From: Entamoeba histolytica HM-1:IMSS
Lineage: Eukaryota; Evosea; Mastigamoebida; Endamoebidae
DNA length: 11,701 nucleotides
NCBI RefSeq assembly: GCF_000208925.1
Contig: NW_001915255.1
Location: 1 to 11,701, forward strand
Direction: 5' to 3'
Positions 1 to 6,563 of this stretch are shown one piece after another. The notes beneath the pieces were generated by a model, which worked only from the letters and a program-made list of their open reading frames with translations, made no database searches and had not been told where the DNA came from. The stretch's first letter is position 1, and the number at the start of each line of letters is the position of its first letter. The position numbers and the translations under genes were made by a program.

Positions 1-257
1 TGGAAGAAAAGAAATAAGTACTATGAATTAAAGAATATGCTAATGAAAATAGAAAAAAGAAGAGATGACAAAATAATTCCAGTAGTAATTTCAATCAATG
101 GATTAGTAAATAAAGAAAGTATCAGATTAATAAAAGAAATAAAAATTGAGATTGACATCGAGAAAGAAGTAAAAACCATGTCATAAAAAACATGAATGAT
201 GTCATGGAATATTGCTTCAATCACAACAAAACCTACACTATAGAGTTAGTAAAATGA
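1..257 (+). mobile_element. 3' end of a LINE (non-LTR retrotransposon) reverse transcriptase ORF, frameshifted
   Basis: Frame 1 is open from the window edge to a stop at 184-186 and encodes about 61 residues. They include KIIPVVISINGLVNKESIR (from position 70), which resembles the IVPIVIGALG-like segment near the C-terminus of LINE proteins that carry a restriction-like endonuclease. The protein appears to continue in another frame: from 183 a second frame reads IKNMNDVMEYCFNHNK and ends at TGA 255-257, so one frameshift lies at about 165-190. Coding-like sequence on both sides of the shift suggests a recently decayed copy. Only the C-terminal tail is inside the window; the reverse transcriptase core, and the endonuclease if present, would lie to the left. 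The family assignment comes from motif recall, not a search. The antisense open frame over 21-224 is taken as its shadow. Confidence 0.6.
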
Positions 258-441
258 GTCATGAATGAGATTAGTCTCTGATGAATAAGAAACAATAGAA
301 GCCAGTTCTATTAATATTTAATTATCTAATTTATTATTTTAACTTCTTAAAATGTTTTTTTTTCTTTTGAGTTTAACTACCTCTTAAATCAAAACAATGA
401 AATAATAAATTAATCAATCGACTTTCTTTTCATTTTGTTTT

Positions 442-1611
442 TTATTCTTCAAATTCTTCTTCATCATTAATATCTTCAAATTTGATATGTTTTGGATCTT
501 GTTTTTGTTCTTTAGTTTTTCTTTTTATTCCTCCTTTCTTTTCTTTTTTTTCATTTTTATTTGGACAATCTCGATCTAAATGACCAATTTCACCACAAAT
601 AAAACAAGGACGATTATTGCCTTTTGCTTTTGGACAATCACGACTTTTATGTCCTGTTTTTCCACAAACAAAACATTTTCGTTCTGCATTTGGACAATCT
701 TTACTAATATGACCAGTCTCACCACAAATAAAACAACAATCACTTCCTTTATTTTCGTTTTGAGGACAATCTTTACTAGTATGACCTATTTTACCACAAA
801 TAATACATTTTTTTAATGCTTTTAATTTTTCTTTTTCTTCTTTTTCTAATTGTTTTTTAACTTTTTTTGTCATTGCTTTTTGTCCTCTTTCAGATATTTT
901 TGCCATACTAACTTCTAATTCTCCACCTTCAACACCTCTTCCATTCATTTCTTCAACAGCTTTTTTAGCATTTTCTTCATTTTCAAAATCAACGAATCCA
1001 CATCCTTTTGAAATTCCTTTTTTTTCCATTAAAATAGTTGCTTTAATAGCACCAAAGTCATCAAACCTTTCTTTTAAATCTTTAATCTTCCAAGTATTAG
1101 GAAATCCTTTAACAAAAATACATTTTTTTTGTTTTTGTGCAACTTCTAATTTAGCACATTTTGATAAATGACGAATTTCAATATATTCTTTTGCTCTTTT
1201 AGCTTTTTCTACATCTTTTTCTTTCTTTAATTTCATTTCTTCTTCTTTTTTCTTTTTTAATTCTTTTTTTGTTTCTTCAGATTCTACTTCAACTTGAAGT
1301 ATTTTTCCTTCAACTTCTTGTCCATTCATTTCTTTAATTGCTAAATCTCTTGTTTCTGTATCTGGAAATTCCATAAATCCAAATCCTCTTGAATTTCCTC
1401 TTTTTCTTTTTACTACTTGACCAATTATTGGATGATATTTTTTAAAATATTTTGAAAATTCTATATCTCCCCATTTAAGTGGAAGTCCTCTTATAAATGC
1501 TGTACAATTTCCTGATTTAATTAATGTATTTTTTTGTAATTCTTGAGAATTTTGTGATTTTATTTGTTCTTTTTGTTTTGATGATGAAGTAATGTTGTTT
1601 TGTGTTTCCAT
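442..1611 (-). CDS. RNA-binding protein with two RRMs and four CCHC zinc knuckles
   Basis: A protein of 389 residues that probably binds single-stranded RNA, likely in RNA processing or ribonucleoprotein assembly. RRM1 spans about 36-110 (RNP2 TAFIRGL 37-43, RNP1 RGFGFMEF 75-82). RRM2 spans about 163-237 (RNP2 CIFVKGF 164-170, RNP1 KGCGFVDF 202-209). Between them is a lysine/glutamate-rich segment (111-160), predicted helical. Four CX2CX4HX4C zinc knuckles follow: C269-C282, C293-C306, C313-C326 and C336-C349, all with the GxxGHxxxDC pattern of CNBP/GIS2-type proteins. A basic stretch (about 353-372) could be a nuclear signal, and the tail is acidic (FEDINDEEEFEE). Having RRMs before CNBP-like knuckles is less common than either alone. 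ATG at 1611 is the first Met; upstream is T/A-rich noncoding sequence. The specific RNA target cannot be inferred. Confidence 0.9.
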   Translation of the reverse strand: METQNNITSSSKQKEQIKSQNSQELQKNTLIKSGNCTAFIRGLPLKWGDIEFSKYFKKYHPIIGQVVKRKRGNSRGFGFMEFPDTETRDLAIKEMNGQEVEGKILQVEVESEETKKELKKKKEEEMKLKKEKDVEKAKRAKEYIEIRHLSKCAKLEVAQKQKKCIFVKGFPNTWKIKDLKERFDDFGAIKATILMEKKGISKGCGFVDFENEENAKKAVEEMNGRGVEGGELEVSMAKISERGQKAMTKKVKKQLEKEEKEKLKALKKCIICGKIGHTSKDCPQNENKGSDCCFICGETGHISKDCPNAERKCFVCGKTGHKSRDCPKAKGNNRPCFICGEIGHLDRDCPNKNEKKEKKGGIKRKTKEQKQDPKHIKFEDINDEEEFEE

Positions 1612-1639
1612 TAAACGTATTTTATTTATTTTTTGTTTT

Positions 1640-1660
1640 GGTTTTTTAAAAGAAAAAACC
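1640..1660. repeat. Perfect 8-bp inverted repeat upstream of the RRM/zinc-knuckle gene
   Basis: GGTTTTTT (1640-1647) and AAAAAACC (1653-1660) pair perfectly around a 5-base loop. The repeat lies 29-49 nt upstream of the start codon of the minus-strand gene. It could be a 5' leader hairpin or a promoter element, but most of the stem is A:T and it may be chance in such AT-rich DNA. Confidence 0.3.
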
Positions 1661-1851
1661 CTAAAAACATTTTTTTATTTTTTTATTTTGTTTTTTGATT
1701 TTTATTATTTTTATTATTTTTATTATTTTCCAATAAAAAGAGAAAAACACAAAATATATTTCTAACAAATAAAAAGAAGTATATTAAACAAAGAATAATA
1801 ATAACAATGTTATTTTATTAATAATATTTATATTATTATAATTCTATTGAA

Positions 1852-2364
1852 TTAAGCAAAGAGTAATGGAAGATTATAATTATAAATTGGAATTTGATTA
1901 ATTCTTTGAGTACTTCTATCAGGAGAAGAAAGAGAGAAAGAAGCATTAAATTCTTTATTACAACCAGCAGTAAATAAACAATTTACTAAGAATGTTTGAA
2001 TACCAAATAAGATATTTTTATTAAATTCATTATTACAATGCTTTTTTTGAAGTTCACATTCTGCAATAATCATACAAACTCTTTTTGATTTTGTTTCATT
2101 AGAAGGAATATAAGATGAAAGTAATTCATCGAAAATAATTTCTCTACAAGACATACAAGCATCTCTAAATGAAGTAAAGAAACTTGGATCACAAACCGGA
2201 AATGATTGAACTATTTTAAGAGAAAGTAAATGTTTAACAACTCCATATGAAAAGAAATCTAATATTTTTTGATCTTTTTCAAATGATTGACAAAATGATG
2301 ATTGAAGAAGATTATTAGAAAGTGCATATCTTATCATTTTATGAAAATAAGAAGTTTGTATCAT
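1852..2364 (-). CDS. Cysteine-rich hypothetical protein, 170 residues
   Basis: I do not recognise this protein. It has no signal peptide and no clear membrane segment. It carries nine cysteines (C25, 58, 70, 73, 97, 103, 110, 129, 135), including a CMSC pair at 70-73, but no zinc-finger spacing I can name. Hydrophobic residues recur at helical intervals over about 10-135, followed by a serine-rich then Tyr/Asn/Pro/Leu-rich tail (about 142-170) that looks non-helical. The start at 2364 is supported by an in-frame stop 12 nt upstream and by TATA-like and initiator-like motifs at the expected distances. Base composition is clearly less AT-extreme than its flanks, which supports real coding. Probably a lineage-specific cytoplasmic protein. 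Confidence 0.7.
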   Translation of the reverse strand: MIQTSYFHKMIRYALSNNLLQSSFCQSFEKDQKILDFFSYGVVKHLLSLKIVQSFPVCDPSFFTSFRDACMSCREIIFDELLSSYIPSNETKSKRVCMIIAECELQKKHCNNEFNKNILFGIQTFLVNCLFTAGCNKEFNASFSLSSPDRSTQRINQIPIYNYNLPLLFA

Positions 2365-2369
2365 CAGAT

Positions 2370-2409
2370 TGAATTATTTTAATATTTTTTCTGTTTTTAA
2401 GTTAAATAC
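2370..2409 (-). promoter_or_regulatory. Entamoeba-type core promoter of the 170-residue protein gene
   Basis: On the minus strand GTATTTAAC (2409-2401) differs by one base from the Entamoeba TATA-like consensus GTATTTAAA. About 30 nt downstream, AATAATTCA (2378-2370) differs by one base from the initiator AAAAATTCA. The start codon begins 5 nt after it, matching the very short leaders usual in this genus. The consensus motifs are established for E. histolytica; the assignment here is by eye. Confidence 0.55.
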
Positions 2410-3005
2410 TTGAACAATGAGGTTTTAAAAAAAGAAAAAGATTTATTTAAAGGAAATATTTTTATTAAATTTTATTATAATTTTAATTATCTTTATACAT
2501 TGTTTTTGTGTTTAGAAGTATTAAGAATCAATTAACTACTTTAAGATTCTTCTTATGACAGGATCTTGAAGTATTATAAAATTCAAACTTTTTTAAAATG
2601 AAATTTAATAAATAAAATAATAATAAAATAATAATAAAATAATAATAAAATAATAATAAAATATAATCTTCTTATACTTTACTCACAAATTTCTAAATAT
2701 TTTATGTATTTAATATATTCTTTTCAATAAAATTATTTTAAATTCAAATGAATATTAAGTAATATTAAGTAATATAACATTATATATTAAGTAATAATTA
2801 TAATAATTATATTCTTTTCTTGAATATATAACTCAATAATAAAAAAAAATATAAATAAATAAATAAATAAATTAATTATACCTTCTGTTTTTTTATAAAT
2901 ATTATAATTACAAATCAACTTTAAATGTTAATTTAAAATATTTTATTCAAAAGAATTGAATATCAAAAAAAAAAAAACACAAAACAAAATTTAAAAGAAA
3001 TTTAA
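2410..3005. other. AT-rich intergenic region with microsatellites
   Basis: About 600 bp between two minus-strand genes, with no supportable ORF or RNA gene. It holds an 11-bp tandem repeat (2614-2662), three copies of TATTAAGTAAT-like sequence (about 2753-2795) and an (AAAT)n run (about 2851-2873). It must contain the 3' UTR of the secreted-protein gene and upstream sequence of the 170-residue gene. Confidence 0.7.
2614..2662. repeat. 11-bp tandem repeat, about 4.5 copies
   Basis: The unit AAAATAATAAT is repeated four times without error (2614-2624, 2625-2635, 2636-2646, 2647-2657), then starts a fifth copy. It is a simple AT microsatellite, likely variable in length between strains. Confidence 0.9.
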
Positions 3006-3653
3006 TTAATAATCGCATCTACGAAGTGTTTGTTTAATGCTAGCATCACAAACAGCAACAGGAACGTTTTTAGCTTTTTCAGTTGGTTTAGTCCAACCAG
3101 CGAAAGGAACAAAATCATCGAAAGTTTCTTGTTCATTTCCAATATAAATTAAAGGATAATGAACAGCAAGAGGATGAGTATAATCAGCTCCAAAGATATT
3201 AGACCATTCTTCTTTACCAGTTAAAATCATAATTGGTTCACCTAAATTAATAGTAGCACCCATTAATTCATTAAATGTTTGTTGATTAAGAGTTTTATCA
3301 GAACTCCATTGACCTTCTCTAATTTCAAGAATAACTCCATGATGTGGTAAATCTTCTGTTCTTACTTTATATGTTTGAAGTTGTCCTCCAATATTACCAC
3401 ATGTAACACATGGTCTGAATATAAATTCTATATCATCACTTCTAAAACCTGCTCCTCTAAGATATGCTCCATTCTTTAAACTATTGAAATTAAATTTTCC
3501 ATCATTTGTAAATGCTACAAGTGCAGCTAATGCATGTTTTCCTGCTAAACATTGTGCAAGTTTTGGTGTAATTAAATCTTTTCCAATAATATCTCTATGT
3601 TCACACATAGCAAATGCTATTGCAATAAATAATGTTATAACAATGAATTTCAT
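3006..3653 (-). CDS. Secreted GH25 lysozyme-like protein with altered catalytic residues
   Basis: A protein of 215 residues with a hydrophobic signal peptide (MKFIVITLFIAIAFA, cleavage near 15-17). The mature part follows the layout of protist and nematode GH25 lysozymes: a short N-terminal strand with GKD (24-26), an FRPCVTCGN segment (79-87) matching the family's FPCxxCGN cysteine pair, a WSSD motif (116-119), and FDDFVPFAGWTKP (178-190) matching the family's C-terminal DFxPFGGWxKP. Six cysteines remain (17, 35, 82, 85, 202, 213). The catalytic strand, normally ending in DxE (LDIEG-like), reads LEIREG here: E110 replaces Asp and R112 replaces Glu. Muramidase activity is therefore doubtful, so it may be a binding protein or inactive paralogue. 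Family assignment is from remembered motifs. Secretion, or delivery to phagosomes, is inferred from the signal peptide. Confidence 0.75.
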   Translation of the reverse strand: MKFIVITLFIAIAFAMCEHRDIIGKDLITPKLAQCLAGKHALAALVAFTNDGKFNFNSLKNGAYLRGAGFRSDDIEFIFRPCVTCGNIGGQLQTYKVRTEDLPHHGVILEIREGQWSSDKTLNQQTFNELMGATINLGEPIMILTGKEEWSNIFGADYTHPLAVHYPLIYIGNEQETFDDFVPFAGWTKPTEKAKNVPVAVCDASIKQTLRRCDY

Positions 3654-3673
3654 TATAATCTCTAAATTTTTTT

Positions 3674-3680
3674 AGTTCAT
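3674..3680 (-). promoter_or_regulatory. GAAC promoter element of the GH25-like gene
   Basis: The minus strand reads GATGAACT, matching 7 of 8 bases of the E. histolytica GAAC element AATGAACT, with the core at 3680-3674, about 21 nt upstream of the start codon at 3653. AAAAATTTA just downstream resembles the initiator. No good GTATTTAAA match is visible farther upstream. Confidence 0.45.
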
Positions 3681-4155
3681 CTTAATTAATTTTTATTTTT
3701 AATTAAAGAATAGATTAGAATAAAGATGAAACTTCTTTTTTTCTTGATTTATAGTTTCTCTTTAATTTATTTTTCTTATTACTTGGAATTTAATTCTTTT
3801 TAACTCCTTTTTGTTTCACTTATTTTATTTTTTCTTTCTTGTTAACTTATTAATAAAATAGAAGAAGGTTTTATTATAAGATCTTGTTATTATTAAAGTT
3901 TATGATTTTTGAATATTATTTATTTTTATTTTCTTACTATCCATTTCTTCTTCTTTTTTTTTTGTTAATATTAAACACCCTTTTTTAAAATATTTATTTT
4001 TATATTATTTCTTTCATTATACTTGAATTATATAAATTTGTTTTAATCATTTTACTTATTATTACTTATTATTATTATTTGTAATGTATTGTTGTATTTT
4101 AATAACAATATTTATTTTAATAAAATTATATCATTCATATAATTTAATTAACTCT

Positions 4156-4267
4156 CAATTAATAAGCCATTTCTCAATTGAAGTTTTTTGTTTTTACTTT
4201 TGTTAATATAATTTATTTTATTCTTTTTGTTTTGAGGTACTATCCTTCCAATTAATAAGTCATTTCT
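4156..4267. repeat. Degenerate duplication with a 93-bp period
   Basis: CAATTAATAAGCCATTTCT (4156-4174) recurs as CAATTAATAAGTCATTTCT (4249-4267), 18 of 19 bases identical. Each copy is followed by TTTTGTTAAT within about 30 nt. This looks like an old tandem duplication inside the T-rich spacer. Confidence 0.6.
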
Positions 4268-4478
4268 TTTTCTTCATATTTTGTTAATTGATTGTATTAT
4301 TTTTTTGATTGACTTGAATTACATAATGTTAAAACTGAAAATACATTTTAAAAGAAAATCATAAAGATAGAAAAATACCTTTTTATGGATTTGTTACTTT
4401 ATTTACCAAACTTACAACACTTTATTTTTACAATAAATTATTTACGATGAAAATAACCAATCAATTTCAAAAGTCATT

Positions 4479-5055
4479 GGTTCATTGGAAAATTAAAAAA
4501 GAAAAACATTATTTGTTTATTATCAAGATTATTCTAAAAGGAATATAAATAACTAAATATTCAACGAAGAAACTCCTATTAAACCAACAAAGATAAAATT
4601 AGAATAAGAAAAAAAAAGCATAAGAAAATGAATAAATAGTAATGTTCAAATGGTTATAATAATATTTAAGTATGTAAGAAATGATTTAAAATAAATATGC
4701 AAAGAATTAGAATTAAAAAATTATCACTTCTAATGGTAAAGAAATAATAAAAATATTAGATGGTTAAATAAAATAAGAGAAAATAACTTATGTTGTTGAT
4801 TCATGGCTCATTTCAATTAATCAAAAAGAAATGAAAAGACAATGAAAAATGATGATGTAGAACATTGCCACAAAAGAAATAAGATATATAAAATTAATAA
4901 AGTAAATGAAAAGACACATAAATATAAGAAGATTAAAGAAATTCAATAAATAATAAAAGTATTAATAGAATCTATTTGAACATTATTGAAATTTAAACAA
5001 CTATTTTATTGAACAATTAAGTTATTTTTATTAGGTTGATTGGTAAATTAAAAAA
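4479..5055 (+). repeat. 22-nt imperfect direct repeat flanking the decayed element
   Basis: The 22 bases at 4479-4500 and 5034-5055 match at 20 positions. Both read GGTT(C/G)ATTGG followed by A/T, AAATT and a run of A. They lie on either side of the possible LINE relic. They could be a target-site duplication, or copies of a larger degenerate repeat. The poly-A end weakens any chance estimate. Confidence 0.45.
4780..4910 (+). mobile_element. Possible second LINE ORF 3' end, heavily decayed
   Basis: Two fragments line up, in the same order, with the LINE tail at the window start. Positions 4780-4842 read KITYVVDSWLISINQKEMKR, comparable to KIIPVVISINGLVNKESIR. Positions 4848-4910 read NDDVEHCHKRNKIYKINKVN, comparable without gaps to NDVMEYCFNHNKTYTIELVK: 9 of 20 residues and 37 of 63 bases are identical by hand count. 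The two fragments are in different frames, with a stop between them and about 57 nt fewer than in the first copy. Stops also occur upstream. It may instead be another AT-rich pseudogene. Confidence 0.35.
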
Positions 5056-5117
5056 AATACAAAGTTAAAAAAGGAGAAAAAAGGAAGAATGATTTGTAAA
5101 GAAAAGCAACCAATCAA
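5036..5117. repeat. 9-bp inverted repeat, arms 64 nt apart
   Basis: TTGATTGGT (5036-5044) is the exact reverse complement of ACCAATCAA (5109-5117). A further ACCAATCAA copy is at 4456-4464. Function unknown; the motif also resembles CCAAT boxes, but no gene start lies at a suitable distance. Confidence 0.35.
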
Positions 5118-5274
5118 ATCAATAAAGAGGAAATTAAATTTACAGTATTTAATGACTTTTTACAACGCCAACAACATAAATTTATGAAAATACATAAATG
5201 AAGGAAACAATAAAAAAAAAGAATGTTATATTCTATTACATTCAATTTTTAATAGAAGATAAGTCAAAATCCAA

Positions 5275-5279
5275 GAACT
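5275..5279 (+). promoter_or_regulatory. GAAC-type element upstream of the spliced small gene
   Basis: GAACT lies 27 nt before the ATG at 5307, in the context AAGAACTG. The position suits an Entamoeba GAAC element, but the match outside the core is weak. Confidence 0.35.
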
Positions 5280-5306
5280 GAAATATTTTATAAGTAAAAA
5301 AACACA

Positions 5307-5656
5307 ATGACAGATGATATTCCTAAACCAATTGCATTTCAACCAATTGATTTATCGTTTGTTTTTTTTATATTTAAAAGAGTAAAATAGTTAATATAAC
5401 AACTTATTACAATAGAACTATTTATAGTGAGAGTTGTTCATACACTTCAGAACGTATGACTCCTATGAATATTCTTATTCCACCAAGAGATAATTCTCCA
5501 CTTGGATTTGATGATACTAGTTTATCTCAAAGCAATTCAAATAGTAGAATAAATAGTAGAACAGGTAGTAGAAGAACAGATTTACTGTCACCATTAGACT
5601 TGTTTAAAACAAAATCAAGTTTAGATGTTTATGATGACTTCTTCATTTTCCAATAA
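5307..5656 (+). CDS. Small serine-rich protein, two exons (5307-5356, 5416-5656)
   Basis: Exon 1 encodes MTDDIPKPIAFQPIDL and the first two bases of a serine codon. The intron at 5357-5415 has GTTTGT and TAG ends. Exon 2 then runs without a stop to TAA 5654-5656, giving 96 residues. The reading frame is restored exactly, which supports splicing. Without splicing the ORF ends after 27 residues at 5388-5390. The protein is polar and probably disordered, with a serine/arginine-rich patch (SNSNSRINSRTGSRR), two SPL sites and an acidic/aromatic end (VYDDFFIFQ). The Arg-x-x-Ser spacing could suit phosphorylation. I recognise no domain. The stop lies 78 nt before the start of the phosphatase gene on the same strand. 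An alternative reading would start at the ATG at 5456 and give 66 residues. Confidence 0.6.
5357..5415 (+). other. Spliceosomal intron, 59 nt, GTTTGT...AATAG
   Basis: The donor GTTTGT (5357-5362) is the typical Entamoeba 5' splice site, followed by a T-run. The acceptor TAG at 5413-5415 keeps frame. A second TAG at 5425-5427 also keeps frame (71-nt intron, four residues fewer), so alternative acceptor use is possible. TAG at 5388-5390 would give a stop at once. Confidence 0.6.
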
Positions 5657-5734
5657 TTCAATATGTTTTATATAACAAATATAAGAAGATTTATTTTAAT
5701 CATTAAAAATAAGAAAAAGATCTTGAAAAATAAA

Positions 5735-6472
5735 ATGTTTAATCCTTCAAACATCAAACAACAACTTACAAAAACACATTTAATAGAATTTATTACAGCT
5801 ACTATATTATTTGTAGTTGGTATGATATTAGAAGAATTACCTGGTTATCATATGGAAATTCCTCTTGAAAGAAATAATGCAATGGTATTATATAAAAACC
5901 TTAATAGTACTATTCCAAGTATTTTATGTTTAATTATTTCAATTAGTTTACCAATTACAGTAATATTTCTATTTGCAAAGAAAAGAAATTCAACTTATTA
6001 TTTTATTACTGTGTTCATAGTCTTCTTCTTTTCTTTTTCAATGAATATCTTTCTTACTAATGTAATTAAATTATTTGCTGGTAGACCTCGTCCTAATTTC
6101 TATGCTATGATTGATGCTGGAAATATGAAAGATGCATATAAATCTTTTCCAAGTGGACATTCTTCAATGATGTTTAATGGAATGATGTTTATTTCTTTAT
6201 TACTTTGTGGTGAATTACATGTATTTAATGGTAATGGTTCTTTGTTAACATTATTATTATCATTACTTCCATTAGTAATGGCTGGGATTGTTGCGGTGAC
6301 AAGAACACGTGATTATTTTCATAATTTTGATGATATTTTAGCAGGAAGTATTATTGGTTCAATCATTTCATTGTTGTCATATATCACGAAATTTAAATCA
6401 TTATGGGGACAAAATGCTGGTGAAATAGAAGAAGAAGTTAATCTTGAATTTGATAACAACTATGTTGTTTAA
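5735..6472 (+). CDS. PAP2-family lipid phosphate phosphatase
   Basis: A membrane protein of 245 residues that should dephosphorylate phosphatidic acid or related lipid phosphates at the ER, plasma or internal membranes. All three phosphatase motifs are intact: KX6RP at K112-P120 (KLFAGRPRP), PSGH at 139-142, and RX5HX3D with R190, H196 and D200. H142 and H196 are the expected nucleophile and general acid/base residues. Six hydrophobic segments are visible at about 18-34, 61-82, 87-110, 147-160, 168-188 and 201-218, the usual LPP topology. The C-terminus is acidic. An in-frame ATG at 5663 would add 24 Lys/Ile-rich residues of noncoding-like composition, so I prefer 5735. The substrate cannot be deduced. 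Confidence 0.9.
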   Translation: MFNPSNIKQQLTKTHLIEFITATILFVVGMILEELPGYHMEIPLERNNAMVLYKNLNSTIPSILCLIISISLPITVIFLFAKKRNSTYYFITVFIVFFFSFSMNIFLTNVIKLFAGRPRPNFYAMIDAGNMKDAYKSFPSGHSSMMFNGMMFISLLLCGELHVFNGNGSLLTLLLSLLPLVMAGIVAVTRTRDYFHNFDDILAGSIIGSIISLLSYITKFKSLWGQNAGEIEEEVNLEFDNNYVV

Positions 6473-6563
6473 TTTATTTTTTCGTTTTTTTTATTTCTTT
6501 ATGAGTTTTTTTGTTTTAAGAATTATAAAAAAACCCTTTACAACTAGATATTTTTAGAATTTG

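Larger units (their letters stand above)
3681..5306. other. Long gene-free region, T-rich then A-rich
   Basis: About 1.6 kb with no intact gene and no tRNA-like or rRNA-like sequence. Roughly 3720-4330 is T-rich on the plus strand; from about 4340 to 5300 it is A-rich. The A-rich half contains broken coding-like segments and a possible LINE relic (4780-4910). The T-rich half has a degenerate duplication (4156-4174 and 4249-4267). The last part should hold the promoter of the gene at 5307. Confidence 0.6.

Noticed and set aside
580..816. Plus-strand ORF of 78 residues, Thr/Phe-rich
   Set aside because: It is the exact antisense of the zinc-knuckle repeats, and its repetitive look comes from them.
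3484..3675. Plus-strand ORF of 63 residues
   Set aside because: Antisense of the GH25-like gene's signal peptide and N-terminus; no independent support.
4455..4482. 7-bp inverted repeat AACCAAT/ATTGGTT
   Set aside because: Short, mostly A:T stem with a 14-nt loop in AT-rich DNA; likely chance.
5626..5735. A second intron joining the small serine-rich gene to the phosphatase gene
   Set aside because: GTTTAT at 5626 is a weak donor and there is no TAG acceptor between it and the phosphatase ATG at 5735.
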